64,000 nt of DNA from Sedimentisphaerales bacterium (GTDB lineage Bacteria > Planctomycetota > Phycisphaerae > Sedimentisphaerales > UBA12454). Under the pieces are notes generated by a model that was not told the DNA's origin, made no database searches, and was given only the letters and a program-made list of their open reading frames with translations. The translations under genes and the position numbers were made by a program. The stretch lies in the NCBI GenBank assembly GCA_016930635.1, contig JAFGGI010000001.1, positions 1-64,000 of the forward strand, given 5' to 3'. Position 1 is the first letter of the stretch. The number at the start of each line of letters is the position of its first letter. Positions 17,198 to 27,868 of the stretch are shown piece after piece.

Positions 17198-19027
17198 ATG
17201 TCTAATGGAACAAACAAACATAAATTCGACTGTATTGTAATCGGTGCAGGACACGCTGGAGCCGAAGCGGCGCACGCAGCAGCAAAAATGGGAGCAAATA
17301 CCCTTCTTGTAACTATCAGTAAAGATACTATCGCAAAGGCAAGCTGTAACCCGGCTATAGGAGGGATAGCAAAGGGACAAATCGTCAGGGAAATCGATGC
17401 GATGGGCGGGCTGATGGGAATTGCGACAGATGCGACAGGAATACAGTTTCGGATTCTTAACCGATCCAAGGGCCCTGCTGTCCGTTCACCAAGGGCACAG
17501 ATAGATAAATACAAATACAGCAAATTCGTTCACCAGTTACTTGAAGAAACAGACAACCTTACAATCGTAGAAGCACTTGCTGCTGAAATTCTAACGGAAG
17601 ATAATCAAGTCAAAGGCATTGTCTGTACAGACGGGAAGACTTTTTACAGCGGTGCGGTAATTGTCGCGACTGGAACTTTTCTTAAAGGTATAATGCATAC
17701 GGGCACGACGCAGTGGCAAGGCGGAAGGCTCGATGAGCCTGCGGCAAATGAGCTGTCGGATTCGCTGCGGAAACTGGGGCTGGAGGTAAAACGGTTAAAA
17801 ACAGGGACGCCTGCAAGACTCGATGGTAAAACGATAGACTACGATAAGACAGAAATTCAATACGGCGATGAGGAGCCTGTTCCATTTTCGTTTATGACGG
17901 ATGCTATCAATCGGAAACAAGTGCCCTGCTGGAAGACATATACCAACGAAGATATACATAAGCTGTTGCGCGATAATCTCGACAGGGCGCCGCTTTATAC
18001 GGGGCAGATAAAAACTATCGGGCCGAGATACTGTCCGAGCATAGAGACGAAAATCATTCGTTTTCCTGATAAAAACAGGCATCTTGTATTTCTCGAGCCG
18101 GAGGATGAAAAGATAACAACGATATACTGTAACGGGATAAGTACTTCTGTGCCGAAAGATGTGCAAAAGCAGATGCTGAAACTTTTGGCGGGGACCGAAA
18201 ACGCAAAAATTATTCACTATGCCTACGCAATCGAATATGACTACTGCCCTGCTGAACAATTAAAGGTAAATCTCGAGACTAAAAGGATAAAGGGGCTGTT
18301 TCTGGCAGGTCAGATAAATGGGACGAGCGGGTATGAAGAGGCGGCAGGCCAGGGACTGATGGCAGGGATAAATGCGGTAAGGATGCTCGACGGAGCTGAG
18401 CCGGTGGTGCTGGGCAGAGACCAGGCGTATATCGGCGTTATGATAGATGACCTGCTTACGCGGGAAATTGACGAACCTTATCGGATGTTCACATCTCGTG
18501 CTGAGTGGCGGCTGAGTTTACGGTCCGATAACGCGGACAGGAGATTGACTCAAATCGGCAAATCGGTCGGATTAGTAGATGATAAGCGATGGGAAAAGTT
18601 TCAGCATAAATGCAATCAGATAGATGAGCTTGCTGAGGTTTTAAAAAATAAACAAACGGAGGGAGTGAGTTTTTGGCGGCAGCTAAGCCAGCCTACAAGT
18701 TTGCTGGCTGAACGATTGGGCGATATTGACGAAGTGGCGAAACTAAATTTTGCTGATGAGGTTATCGAGGCGACTGCTATCGAGGCGAAATATGAGGGGT
18801 ATCTTACCAAACAGGAAAAAATAGTTGCGCGGATGAGGAAGATGGAAGAATATAAACTGCCGGCGGAACTCGATTATGACAAGATCGACCATCTTCGTGC
18901 AGAGGCGAGGGAAAAGCTTAAGAAGTTCCGCCCTTTTACGCTGGGCCAGGCCGGGAGAATCGGGGGTATAACACCTGCGGATGTTATAGTTATACAGATA
19001 TATCTTAAGAAGCATCACGGAGCGTAA
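17198..19027 (+). CDS. mnmG: tRNA U34 carboxymethylaminomethyl synthesis enzyme MnmG
   Basis: A 609-residue FAD protein. With MnmE it modifies the wobble uridine of certain tRNAs. The N-terminal dinucleotide fold is VIGAGHAGAEAA (about 12-23). GidA signatures include GGIAKGQIVREIDAMGG, RTCNPAIGG-like ASCNPAIGGIAKG and GQINGTSGYEEAAGQG. The C-terminal helical domain ends with FTLGQAGRIGGITPADV. Full length for the family. The MnmE partner is not in the window. There is no ribosome site; the promoter abuts the ATG. It is convergent with the PilZ gene, 12 nt away. Confidence 0.97.
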   Translation: MSNGTNKHKFDCIVIGAGHAGAEAAHAAAKMGANTLLVTISKDTIAKASCNPAIGGIAKGQIVREIDAMGGLMGIATDATGIQFRILNRSKGPAVRSPRAQIDKYKYSKFVHQLLEETDNLTIVEALAAEILTEDNQVKGIVCTDGKTFYSGAVIVATGTFLKGIMHTGTTQWQGGRLDEPAANELSDSLRKLGLEVKRLKTGTPARLDGKTIDYDKTEIQYGDEEPVPFSFMTDAINRKQVPCWKTYTNEDIHKLLRDNLDRAPLYTGQIKTIGPRYCPSIETKIIRFPDKNRHLVFLEPEDEKITTIYCNGISTSVPKDVQKQMLKLLAGTENAKIIHYAYAIEYDYCPAEQLKVNLETKRIKGLFLAGQINGTSGYEEAAGQGLMAGINAVRMLDGAEPVVLGRDQAYIGVMIDDLLTREIDEPYRMFTSRAEWRLSLRSDNADRRLTQIGKSVGLVDDKRWEKFQHKCNQIDELAEVLKNKQTEGVSFWRQLSQPTSLLAERLGDIDEVAKLNFADEVIEATAIEAKYEGYLTKQEKIVARMRKMEEYKLPAELDYDKIDHLRAEAREKLKKFRPFTLGQAGRIGGITPADVIVIQIYLKKHHGA

Positions 19028-19039
19028 GAGTTTTGAGAT

Positions 19040-19684
19040 TTAGTCCGGGACTACATTAATAACTGATATCTCGGCTTCTGCTAACTGGTTCTGCTCGGCT
19101 GGTTTGAATGGCAGCGGTTCGTCAAATTGTACTGCTACGCGTTTTAGCTGACTGTCGCCTCCGCCGATACGACAGACTTTTGCTGTGCGTGTGAATTTTC
19201 TGTTTTGCACATTACCCTGCGGCGAGAACCATGGAACTGTGAAGCGGGCGGTGATTTGATTTCCGGTGGCGGGACAGCCATTTTTATAACAGTTAAAAGC
19301 CATGCCGCCGGAGCTTACATCTACCAGTTGGCCCTGGAGGGCTGAATCCCGACCTTGAGGTGTGAACCAAAGCGGGCCGGTGAGTTTCAAGCGTTCTTCT
19401 CTCCGGCGTTCTTTGAAATCGCACTCGTCAGTGTTATCGCCTGAGACATCTTTCAAAATCCATACTGTCTTTTCGACAACCGCTTTCCATTGCGAAGCGT
19501 TAAAACCCTGAATTATTGTCTCGGCGGCGATATGGCAAATGAATCTGGCGTTTTTGGGCATAACGACCCTTGTGCCGCAGACGATCCTGCCGTTGTAAAC
19601 ATAAAGATTCAACGGCGCATTGGCAGCACTGGGGCGATTTTGGATCGCCTTTGAAATAAGCTGTTCTATTTTAGGTATATCCAT
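19040..19684 (-). CDS. PilZ-domain protein
   Basis: A 214-residue protein. The C-terminal half carries a PilZ domain: RREERLKL about residues 93-100 and DVSSGGMAF about 124-132, the RxxxR and D-[SN]-x-S-x-x-G pair that binds cyclic di-GMP. Here the first motif reads RREER, which keeps both arginines. The N-terminal 90 residues are unassigned. It is probably a cyclic-di-GMP receptor acting on an unknown target. It stands alone, convergent with mnmG and divergent from hisA. Confidence 0.82.
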   Translation of the reverse strand: MDIPKIEQLISKAIQNRPSAANAPLNLYVYNGRIVCGTRVVMPKNARFICHIAAETIIQGFNASQWKAVVEKTVWILKDVSGDNTDECDFKERRREERLKLTGPLWFTPQGRDSALQGQLVDVSSGGMAFNCYKNGCPATGNQITARFTVPWFSPQGNVQNRKFTRTAKVCRIGGGDSQLKRVAVQFDEPLPFKPAEQNQLAEAEISVINVVPD

Positions 19685-19895
19685 ACTTTGGCTCTGAAAT
19701 AACTATCAGGCAGTATCGGCATATTTTAAAAAGGGCTTAAAAGACAAAATTAACGACTGGACAGACGATAGAAAACTGCAAGAATTATGAGACTTTTGGG
19801 AATTTGGTCTTGAAAGACAGGACGTATTTTTCTAAAATCCGCCTCAAGCGGATGAATCTGCCGAATTTCGTTATTTTGGAAAGGTTAAGAGTAAA

Positions 19896-20627
19896 ATGTA
19901 TGTAATACCCGCAATCGACCTTCTCGGCGGAAAATGTGTCCGCCTTATCCAGGGTGAATACCACCGCAACATCAACTATGAAGAAAATCCTGCAAAAAAG
20001 GCGATAGAATTTCTCCAGGCAGGAGCCGAGTGGCTGCATATCATAGACCTGGACGGGGCCAAGGTCGGCAAATGTGTTAACGTCGATGCAATTCGAGATA
20101 TTATTCAGCACGTCAAGGAACTGAAGGTTCAGGTTGGCGGCGGTATCCGCGACAGAGAATCCATCAGTAAGATACTCGATATGGGTGTAACACGCGTAAT
20201 TTTGGGCACCAAGGCGATAAGCGATTTTGGATGGTTCAGTGATGTAGCAAAAGAATTTGCGGGTAAAGTGGTTTTAAGCCTTGATGCCAGGGGCAGCAAG
20301 GTAGCAACACACGGCTGGAAAAAAGACAATCCCCAGGAGCTTATCGACCTTGCCAAGCAGGCGGCAGGTCTGCCATTGTCGGCAATTATCTATACCGACA
20401 TCAACAAGGACGGGATGCTGGCGGGGCCTAATATCGAAAGGACCAGGGCATTGGCAGAAGCGGTCGATATCCCTATTATCGCGGCCGGGGGAGTGACGAC
20501 CATAGAGGATATAAAGAAGCTTGCCGAGGTAAAAGTGATATCGGCAGCAATCGTCGGCAGAGCTCTCTATGAGGAAACTATGGGCCTGGCAGAGGCTATA
20601 AAACTCTGTCAGGAGCTTGACGGATAG
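19896..20627 (+). CDS. hisA: ProFAR isomerase HisA
   Basis: A 243-residue TIM-barrel enzyme of histidine biosynthesis (isomerisation of ProFAR to PRFAR). The first catalytic Asp is in IPAIDLLGGKCVRL, the second in IYTDINKDGML. Half-barrel phosphate sites are GGGIRD and GGVTTIEDI. Length is typical. There are no other his genes next to it. The two-fold repeat and the EYHRNINYEENP stretch favour HisA over HisF. Confidence 0.94.
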   Translation: MYVIPAIDLLGGKCVRLIQGEYHRNINYEENPAKKAIEFLQAGAEWLHIIDLDGAKVGKCVNVDAIRDIIQHVKELKVQVGGGIRDRESISKILDMGVTRVILGTKAISDFGWFSDVAKEFAGKVVLSLDARGSKVATHGWKKDNPQELIDLAKQAAGLPLSAIIYTDINKDGMLAGPNIERTRALAEAVDIPIIAAGGVTTIEDIKKLAEVKVISAAIVGRALYEETMGLAEAIKLCQELDG

Positions 20628-20645
20628 AAAGAAGCCAGAATTTCT

Positions 20646-20673
20646 TTGACTGTCAGGTTAAAGTCATTATACT
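20646..20673 (+). promoter_or_regulatory. Sigma-70-type promoter of guaB
   Basis: TTGACT, 16-bp spacer, TATACT, about 44 nt upstream of the guaB ATG. The gene has a normal SD (GGAGG at 20706). Confidence 0.65.
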
Positions 20674-20698
20674 GGCTGACTTAAATAATCCGGTCTGA

Positions 20699-22189
<1,491 letters not shown>

Positions 22190-22212
22190 TATGTTACAAC
22201 AATCTATTACGG

Positions 22213-22761
22213 ATGAAGAAAGATTGCCAAAAAATTAACGCTTGTATCAACACAAGTGCAACTGTTGTGATGGCAGTTACCGCAATAATTATGCTTGGTA
22301 CAGTATGTCAAAATAGTGAGGCACTAAAGCTAACTCGAAAAGATTTTGAACTTCGTAATCGACCTTGGGTAACTATAGGGAACTATAGGTTTGGAGAGGA
22401 AATAGTAGATTCAAATGGAACTCCGATCCCTCATTCTGTAATATTTCAGCTTGCTAACGTTTCACAATTCCCAGCAAATTATAAACTTATTTCAAAACTA
22501 ATTCTTGATGATATTGTTATTAGACAAGAGGAGTCAAGTTGGCTTGCACCAGAAGGAAATGCTGGAATAATACGTGGAATAACAGAGGATCTTTATTCTA
22601 AAGCGACAGACAAACAATACAAATTTAAAATTTTTACTCGGATATATTATCGTGGGATATTGGATAACGACCCAAATAAATATGAAACATTGGATTGTGT
22701 TTATTTTTCTACTGACGACAATAAATTTTCCCAAGAGTCTGGATGCCCTACATACAAGTGA
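22213..22761 (+). CDS. Hypothetical single-TM protein
   Basis: A 182-residue protein with one N-terminal hydrophobic helix (about 13-30), then a soluble, probably extracytoplasmic domain beginning KDFELRNRPWVTIGNY. I recognise no family. The RPWVTIGNY stretch is reminiscent of small membrane-anchored proteins of unknown role. The gene is AT-rich compared with guaB and guaA on either side and lacks a strong ribosome site, which suggests recent acquisition. Confidence 0.6.
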   Translation: MKKDCQKINACINTSATVVMAVTAIIMLGTVCQNSEALKLTRKDFELRNRPWVTIGNYRFGEEIVDSNGTPIPHSVIFQLANVSQFPANYKLISKLILDDIVIRQEESSWLAPEGNAGIIRGITEDLYSKATDKQYKFKIFTRIYYRGILDNDPNKYETLDCVYFSTDDNKFSQESGCPTYK

Positions 22762-22774
22762 TTTATTAGGAACT

Positions 22775-23065
22775 ATGAAAACTTATTGGGTTTATATGAT
22801 GACAAATAAAACTAAAACGGTTATATATACAGGTGTTACCAATGATCTAAACAGAAGGGTCTGGGAACATAAGAATAAGATAGGTTCATCTTTTGCAAAA
22901 AGATATAATATTAATCGGTTAGTCTATTATGAAAGTTTTAATTGGATTCATGATGCCATAGCCGCGGAAAAGAAAATAAAAGCAGGTCCAAGAGCTAAAA
23001 AGATTCAGTTGATAGAAAGTAAAAATCCTCAGTGGGAGGATTTATATGAAATGGCAGGTGTTTGA
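22775..23065 (+). CDS. GIY-YIG nuclease-superfamily small protein
   Basis: A 96-residue stand-alone GIY-YIG domain of the UPF0213 type. The motif is VYMMTNKTKTVIYTGVTNDLNRRVWEHK: the tyrosines correspond to GIY and YIG, and the Arg is in LNRRV. The Glu in AAEKKIK follows. These small proteins are widespread and their role is not settled. I start at ATG 22775, where the domain begins; an earlier in-frame ATG would overlap the preceding gene. It is AT-rich and followed directly by a palindromic repeat. Confidence 0.85.
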   Translation: MKTYWVYMMTNKTKTVIYTGVTNDLNRRVWEHKNKIGSSFAKRYNINRLVYYESFNWIHDAIAAEKKIKAGPRAKKIQLIESKNPQWEDLYEMAGV

Positions 23066-23173
23066 GATTGCTTCGCTTCGCTCGCAATGACAAACAGCCG
23101 TTTCCTATATTATTCGCAATAATGGTCGTTTGTTATGTCATTGCGAGCCAGCCGCAGGCTGGCGCGGCAATCT
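23064..23173. repeat. Paired GATTGC...GCAATGAC palindromes
   Basis: The first arm (23064-23092) reads GAGATTGC, then a CTTCG-rich part, then GCAATGACA. The second arm (23136-23173) is inverted: TGTCATTGCGAG, a CCAGCC/GGCTGG hairpin, then GCGGCAATCT. AACAGCC/GGTCGTTTGTT extends the inversion inward. A third copy of the same design is at 5633-5665. This is a dispersed palindromic repeat. Confidence 0.7.
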
Positions 23174-23203
23174 AAAACCGTGATTTTTTGAAAAAAAAGT
23201 ATT

Positions 23204-24745
23204 ATGAGCGAAACGATAGCTATCATCGATTTCGGCAGTCAATACGGTCAGCTAATTGCACGTCGTGTGCGCGAGCACAATGTTTACTCAACAATTTACC
23301 AGCCCGGCACTTCGGCAAAGGAACTTTCAAAGATAAAGGGATTAAAGGGTATTATTCTTTCCGGCGGGCCTGCAAGTGTATATGCGAAAGATGCTCCCGG
23401 TTGTGATGAAAAGATATTCAAGCTGGGTGTGCCTATTCTGGGTATCTGCTACGGGATGCAATGGGGCTGTAAGGTTCTGGGGGCGAAGATAAAACCTGCT
23501 CAAAGGCGAGAGTACGGCGAGGCGGTTATCTCTGTTCTCGACAAAAGCGACTTGTTCGAAGGTATAGACGATACGGCGACTGTATGGATGAGTCACGGCG
23601 ACCAGGTTGAAAGCATCGGCAAGGATTTCGATATCCTGGGCAAAACGAAGACATGTCCGTACGCAGTTGTAAGAGATAAAGACAAGAAATTTTACGGTCT
23701 GCAGTTTCATCCGGAAGTAAGCCATACGCCTAAAGGCAATATAATGATGCGGAACTTCATTTATAATATCTGCGGGTGCAAAGGCGATTGGCAGATGAAG
23801 GATTTTGCGGCCAGTGCTATAGAGAAAATCAAATCCCAGGCTAAAGACGGTATTGTTATATGTGGATTATCCGGCGGAGTGGATTCGGCTGTTACCGCAA
23901 TGCTTGTTCATAAAGCTATCTCAGACAGGCTTGTCTGCATACTTGTAGATAACGGTCTTTTGAGAAAAAATGAACGAAGCGAAGTTGAAAGTACATTTAA
24001 AGACCATTTTCATATCGACCTGCACACTGTTGACTGGAGCGGTCAATTCATTAAGGCGCTGAAGGGTGTTATCGACCCGCAGGAGAAGAGAAAAATAATC
24101 GGGCATGAATTCATAGAAGCGTTCAAGTCCGAGGCGAATAAAATTTCCGGCGCGAAATATCTCGCCCAGGGGACATTATATCCTGATGTGATCGAATCAG
24201 GCAAAAGGGACGGTAACCTGGCGGCTAATATAAAGCTTCATCATAATGTCGGCGGGCTGCCGGCAGAATTGGGGTTTGAGCTGATAGAGCCGCTTCGGGA
24301 CCTGTTTAAGGACGAAGTAAGGAATGTAGGGCAATATCTGGGTTTGGGCGAGGAAATCGTCTGGCGGCATCCGTTTCCGGGGCCGGGGCTGGGGGTAAGA
24401 ATTATCGGTGAAATTACCAAAGAACGGCTTAAGGTGTTAAGGGATGCTGACGAAATACTTATAACCGAGATCAAGGCTGCAGGTCTCTACAGGAAAGTTT
24501 CGCAAACCCTTGCGGTGCTTTTACCTGTGGCAACGGTCGGTGTGATGGGCGACGAACGCAGCTATGAAAATGTAATCTGTATAAGGTCGGTGGATACGAA
24601 GGATTTTATGACGGCTGATTTTTCAAGAATACCTTATGATATACTCGGGCTTATCGGGCGACGAATAATAAATGAGGTTCGCGGCATAAACCGGGTTGTT
24701 TATGATGTAAGTTCAAAGCCGCCGGCGACAATAGAATGGGAGTGA
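23204..24745 (+). CDS. guaA: GMP synthase (glutamine-hydrolysing)
   Basis: A 513-residue enzyme: XMP to GMP using glutamine and ATP. The N-terminal class I amidotransferase has the nucleophile in GICYGMQ (Cys about 82) and His/Glu in FHPEVSHT. The ATP-pyrophosphatase P-loop is [10 protein letters not shown] (about 218-227). The C-terminal dimerisation domain ends with the usual KPPATIEWE. Complete. It follows the AT-rich island downstream of guaB. Confidence 0.97.
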   Translation: MSETIAIIDFGSQYGQLIARRVREHNVYSTIYQPGTSAKELSKIKGLKGIILSGGPASVYAKDAPGCDEKIFKLGVPILGICYGMQWGCKVLGAKIKPAQRREYGEAVISVLDKSDLFEGIDDTATVWMSHGDQVESIGKDFDILGKTKTCPYAVVRDKDKKFYGLQFHPEVSHTPKGNIMMRNFIYNICGCKGDWQMKDFAASAIEKIKSQAKDGIVICGLSGGVDSAVTAMLVHKAISDRLVCILVDNGLLRKNERSEVESTFKDHFHIDLHTVDWSGQFIKALKGVIDPQEKRKIIGHEFIEAFKSEANKISGAKYLAQGTLYPDVIESGKRDGNLAANIKLHHNVGGLPAELGFELIEPLRDLFKDEVRNVGQYLGLGEEIVWRHPFPGPGLGVRIIGEITKERLKVLRDADEILITEIKAAGLYRKVSQTLAVLLPVATVGVMGDERSYENVICIRSVDTKDFMTADFSRIPYDILGLIGRRIINEVRGINRVVYDVSSKPPATIEWE

Positions 24746-24751
24746 AAAAAG

Positions 24752-25732
24752 TTGAAAGCGCCAAAGTTTAATACAAAATCATTGTATTTATCTTTAGTTC
24801 TTTGCATTTTTCTTTTTGCTGTACCGACAGGGCACAGTGCTGATAGCAGTAAGGACAGACTGGGCGATATAACAAACAACTTAAAAGAACTGCCGGGCAA
24901 AACGGTGGAGAGTGTTACATCTCTGGCTGAATCTATTGATGCAAATACAATAAGAGAATTGTCATCAAAAACGATGGAAAATGTTACAACTTTGGCAAAG
25001 GCTCTTGACCCGAATGCAATTCTTACATCACCAGGTGCTACGACTTTGGGACCGAATTTGAAAAAGCTTATTCCCGTAGGCATTAAAGACGCAGAGAGAA
25101 CTTTCTTCGACAAAAATAATCTTATGATTCTGTTAATGGCAGGTGGCGGAAGTATTGCACTGCATGACAGAGCGGATGAAAGACTTGCCGGGCATTTTGA
25201 AAGACATCGTTCGATACCTCGGGACATGGATAAAATCGTAGATCTTACCGGCGGGCCTGGAATCCATTTTGCCGCAACAGGTTTGTGGTATTATATGGCT
25301 GCCAATAACAAAAATGAAATCAGCAAACAGCGAAGTCTCGCGATGGTAAGGGCTTTGGGTGTTACCAACATAACCACTTTAGTACTTAAAGGTATAGTTA
25401 ATAATCATACTCCTAACGGCAAATCAATGGCCTGGCCGAGCGGTCATACGGCCAGTTCATTTTGTGTTGCATCTGTGCTGGATGAATTTTACGGGCCGAA
25501 AGTCGGAGTTCCAGCATATCTGTTTGCAGGTTTTGTCGGGTATCGAATGATGGATTCGGGCGATCACTGGGCAAGTGATGTTCTTTTCGGCGGCGTGCTC
25601 GGCTATGTAGTCGGGCACAGTGTTGCAGGGGAACACAAAAGACTCGAATTGGCCGGCTTTGATGTTCAGCCTTTAATCGGCACACAAAGTGGAAAATCCG
25701 CTGCAGGTATTATGCTGTCAAAAAGATTTTAA
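24752..25732 (+). CDS. PAP2-family phosphatase-like membrane or exported protein
   Basis: A 326-residue protein with an N-terminal signal or anchor segment and a PAP2 (type 2 phosphatidic acid phosphatase) domain in the C-terminal half. Motif 2 is WPSGHTAS and motif 3 is R-x5-HWASD in GYRMMDSGDHWASDVLFG. Motif 1, normally K-x6-R-P, reads KGIVNNHTP, with Thr replacing Arg, so activity is uncertain. Residues about 30-90 include two similar VESVTSLAESID/MENVTTLAKALD-type segments. The start is TTG at 24752, 6 nt after the guaA stop, with GGGAG upstream; it is probably co-transcribed with guaA. Possible lipid or polyisoprenyl phosphate substrate. Confidence 0.75.
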   Translation: MKAPKFNTKSLYLSLVLCIFLFAVPTGHSADSSKDRLGDITNNLKELPGKTVESVTSLAESIDANTIRELSSKTMENVTTLAKALDPNAILTSPGATTLGPNLKKLIPVGIKDAERTFFDKNNLMILLMAGGGSIALHDRADERLAGHFERHRSIPRDMDKIVDLTGGPGIHFAATGLWYYMAANNKNEISKQRSLAMVRALGVTNITTLVLKGIVNNHTPNGKSMAWPSGHTASSFCVASVLDEFYGPKVGVPAYLFAGFVGYRMMDSGDHWASDVLFGGVLGYVVGHSVAGEHKRLELAGFDVQPLIGTQSGKSAAGIMLSKRF

Positions 25733-25754
25733 CCCGACCTTTCTACTATTTAAT

Positions 25755-25767
25755 TGCCAAATTGGCA
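25755..25767. promoter_or_regulatory. 13-bp dyad upstream of hsp20 promoter
   Basis: TGCCA-AAT-TGGCA, a perfect palindrome centred about 107 bp upstream of the sigma-54 GG at 25868. The same plan recurs upstream of the receiver-groESL and clpB promoters. It is a candidate enhancer-binding-protein site. Confidence 0.6.
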
Positions 25768-25866
25768 GATATCACTTCTGCAAAGAATGTCAAAATTGCA
25801 AGCGGCATAAACCGTTCTTTCTCTTATTTTTTGCAAATCAAAGACTTATAAAAGCAGCCGGTAATC

Positions 25867-25882
25867 TGGCACGGATTTTGCA
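25867..25882 (+). promoter_or_regulatory. Sigma-54-type promoter of hsp20
   Basis: TGGCACG-N4-TTGCA matches the -24/-12 consensus fully, with GG-N10-GC spacing. The expected start is near 25893, about 40 nt before the hsp20 ATG, leaving room for the SD GGAGG. Confidence 0.8.
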
Positions 25883-25932
25883 TTTTAGTATTTATAGAAT
25901 GTTAACTTTAAATTTGAAGGGAGGTGTTGATT

Positions 25933-26436
25933 ATGCCGTTGAATAATTTAAAACCATTCAGGAAAAAGGATGAGCTTGCCAAGAGGCGCACTGAGAATGA
26001 GCATCCGTATTTCGCTCTGCAGCATCAGATGAATCGAATGTTCGATGACTTTTTCAGGGGATTTGATATTGAGCCTTTCGGTCGATTTAGTACGGAGAGT
26101 GTGTTTATGCCGCAGATGAACATCAGTGAAGACGACAAGGAAATCGTAATCTCGACTGAGCTGCCCGGCATAGACGAAAAGGAACTCGATATCTCCATTA
26201 CAAAAGATGCGCTGACGATTTCGGGCGAGAAGAAGACCGAGACCGAAGATAAGGATAAGAATTATCACAGGGTCGAAAGGTCTTACGGGTCGTTCAGCAG
26301 AAGCATCGTACTGCCTGACGGAGTCGATAAGGATAAAGCCGAAGCAGAGCTGAAAAAGGGTGTGCTGACAATTAAGATCCCCAAATCTGCCGAAGCTCAA
26401 CCCACACGAAAAAAATTAGAAGTCAAAAGCGAATAA
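25933..26436 (+). CDS. Small heat-shock protein (Hsp20/alpha-crystallin)
   Basis: A 167-residue ATP-independent holdase. The alpha-crystallin domain spans about residues 52-150 (MNISEDDKEIVISTELPGIDEKELDI ... GVLTIKIPK), with the ELPG motif and a C-terminal I-x-I/V-like GVLTIKIP. The start is ATG 25933, preceded at 8 nt by GGAGG; GTG and TTG codons nine and six bases upstream are in frame but less suitable. The gene sits behind a sigma-54-type promoter with an upstream dyad, unusual for hsp20, and ends in a bidirectional terminator shared with the convergent U32 gene. Confidence 0.95.
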   Translation: MPLNNLKPFRKKDELAKRRTENEHPYFALQHQMNRMFDDFFRGFDIEPFGRFSTESVFMPQMNISEDDKEIVISTELPGIDEKELDISITKDALTISGEKKTETEDKDKNYHRVERSYGSFSRSIVLPDGVDKDKAEAELKKGVLTIKIPKSAEAQPTRKKLEVKSE

Positions 26437-26459
26437 ACAATCTATCGTCTGTCCAAAAG

Positions 26460-26488
26460 CACTCCGGCAGATAAATACTGCCGGGGTG
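26460..26488. terminator. Bidirectional terminator between hsp20 and U32 gene
   Basis: CACTCCGGCAG pairs with CTGCCGGGGTG (one G-U) around ATAAATA, with T-rich flanks on both strands (TTTGTATTT on plus, TGCTTTTGG on minus). Confidence 0.8.
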
Positions 26489-26495
26489 TTTGTAT

Positions 26496-27689
26496 TTATT
26501 CTACTCTTCGCAAAATCGAATAAGGCGGTAGTTTCTGTTCGAGTATAATTTTCTGTGGATTATTGATAAATTCGGCTTGTTGACCATCGACGGTTTTTAA
26601 TGGTTTTGGCATCTGGATCTCAAGAATTTCGCCGGTGGGAGTCAGGACTTCAAGCTTTTCTCCTTCAAAAATCTTATTTCTGACAAAGCAAACGCTGCCT
26701 TCGGACTTTTCGTCGGTAATATCACCGACAAAAATTGTACCTGAATCCGACTGGCTGTCCTTATAGTTGTAATCATCCGGTTCGATAGAACCTTTCATAA
26801 AACCGGTTGAATAGCCTCGGTTTTTTACCCTGCTTAAAAGTTTGAGGCAGTCTTCGGTACTAAGTTTTTTACCGTCGATTAACTGGCGATAGAGTGAAAC
26901 GACTGATGCGATATAATGTACGGATTTCATTCTGCCTTCAATTTTAAAAGAAGTGACGCCGGCTTTTTTCAGGGGTTCGACGAATTCAAACAGTGCGAGG
27001 TCTTTGCTGTTGAAAAGGTATTGGCCCCGCTCATCCTCGAATACAGGAAGATATTCGTTCGGCCTTTGCTCTTCGACGAGGTAATAATTCCATCGGCACG
27101 GATGTGTACATTCGCCTCTGTTTGCTTTTCGGCCCGTGAGGTAATCGCTGATAGCACATCGGCCGGAGTATGAAAAACATACTGCACCGTGGATGAATAC
27201 TTCAAGTTCTATGCCGGTATGTGCGGTATCCCGGCATATCTGTTCTATCTGCTGGTAAGACAGTTCCCTGGCAAGATTGACCCTTGAGGCACCGAGCTGG
27301 TGGTAGGCGAGAACCGCCTGGCTGGAGGTGGTATTGGCCTGTGTGCTGATATGAATAGGAGTATTAATACCGGCTTTTTTGAGCTCATAAATCAGGCCCA
27401 GGTCCGAGACGATAAAAGCATCTGCTCCGGCATCAGAAAGCTGGACAGCGATTTCGAGCAGTTGGTCATATTCATCGCTGAACGGGTAAATATTCAGGGT
27501 AACATAGCCTTTTTTGCCCTGTTTGTGGAGGAATTTGAGTCCTTCGGCAGCTTCGTCCAGCGTTAAATTGCCGGCGTAGGCCCTTAGGGAGCCGAACTGA
27601 GTGCCGAAATAAACGGCATCTGCGCCATATTTGACGGCCCAGACGAGCTTTTCATAGGTTCCTGCAGGAGCTGTAAGTTGGGGTTTCAA
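26496..27689 (-). CDS. Peptidase U32-family protein
   Basis: A 397-residue U32-family protein. The family includes enzymes needed for hydroxylation of tRNA uridine (TrhP) and 23S rRNA (RlhA), though early members were called collagenases. The barrel start reads LTAPAGTYEKLVWAVKYGADAVYFG. The U32 signature EVFIHGAVCFSYSGRC (about 166-181) is followed by a second Cys pair, GECTHPC, giving four Cys that may bind an Fe-S cluster. The start is TTG at 27689 with AAGGA upstream. RNA modification is more likely than proteolysis, but the exact substrate cannot be told from sequence. Confidence 0.87.
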   Translation of the reverse strand: MKPQLTAPAGTYEKLVWAVKYGADAVYFGTQFGSLRAYAGNLTLDEAAEGLKFLHKQGKKGYVTLNIYPFSDEYDQLLEIAVQLSDAGADAFIVSDLGLIYELKKAGINTPIHISTQANTTSSQAVLAYHQLGASRVNLARELSYQQIEQICRDTAHTGIELEVFIHGAVCFSYSGRCAISDYLTGRKANRGECTHPCRWNYYLVEEQRPNEYLPVFEDERGQYLFNSKDLALFEFVEPLKKAGVTSFKIEGRMKSVHYIASVVSLYRQLIDGKKLSTEDCLKLLSRVKNRGYSTGFMKGSIEPDDYNYKDSQSDSGTIFVGDITDEKSEGSVCFVRNKIFEGEKLEVLTPTGEILEIQMPKPLKTVDGQQAEFINNPQKIILEQKLPPYSILRRVE

Positions 27690-27707
27690 CGTTATTTCCT
27701 TAATATA

Positions 27708-27737
27708 ATTTTACCAGGATTCAATATATTGCGGCAA
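27708..27737 (-). promoter_or_regulatory. Probable sigma-70-type promoter of the U32 gene
   Basis: On the minus strand: TTGCCG, 18-bp spacer, TAAAAT, about 18 nt before the TTG start. Confidence 0.5.
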
Positions 27738-27797
27738 TTGACAGTAAAAATCAACTTTTATCGATATATTGGGCCAGATAAAAAAACAAGATTTTTA

Positions 27798-27825
27798 TTG
27801 AAACTGGGCGGATTTGGCACATAAT
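27798..27825 (+). promoter_or_regulatory. Sigma-70-type promoter of zinc-ribbon gene
   Basis: TTGAAA, 16-bp spacer, CATAAT, about 43 nt before the ATG at 27869. Confidence 0.6.
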
Positions 27826-27868
27826 AAAGAGTTCAAGATATCCAACAAAGGATTAAAAGGAAGCGTTC

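Noticed and set aside
23064-23173. CRISPR array
   Set aside because: Only two inverted palindromic arms, with no regularly spaced direct repeats and no cas genes.
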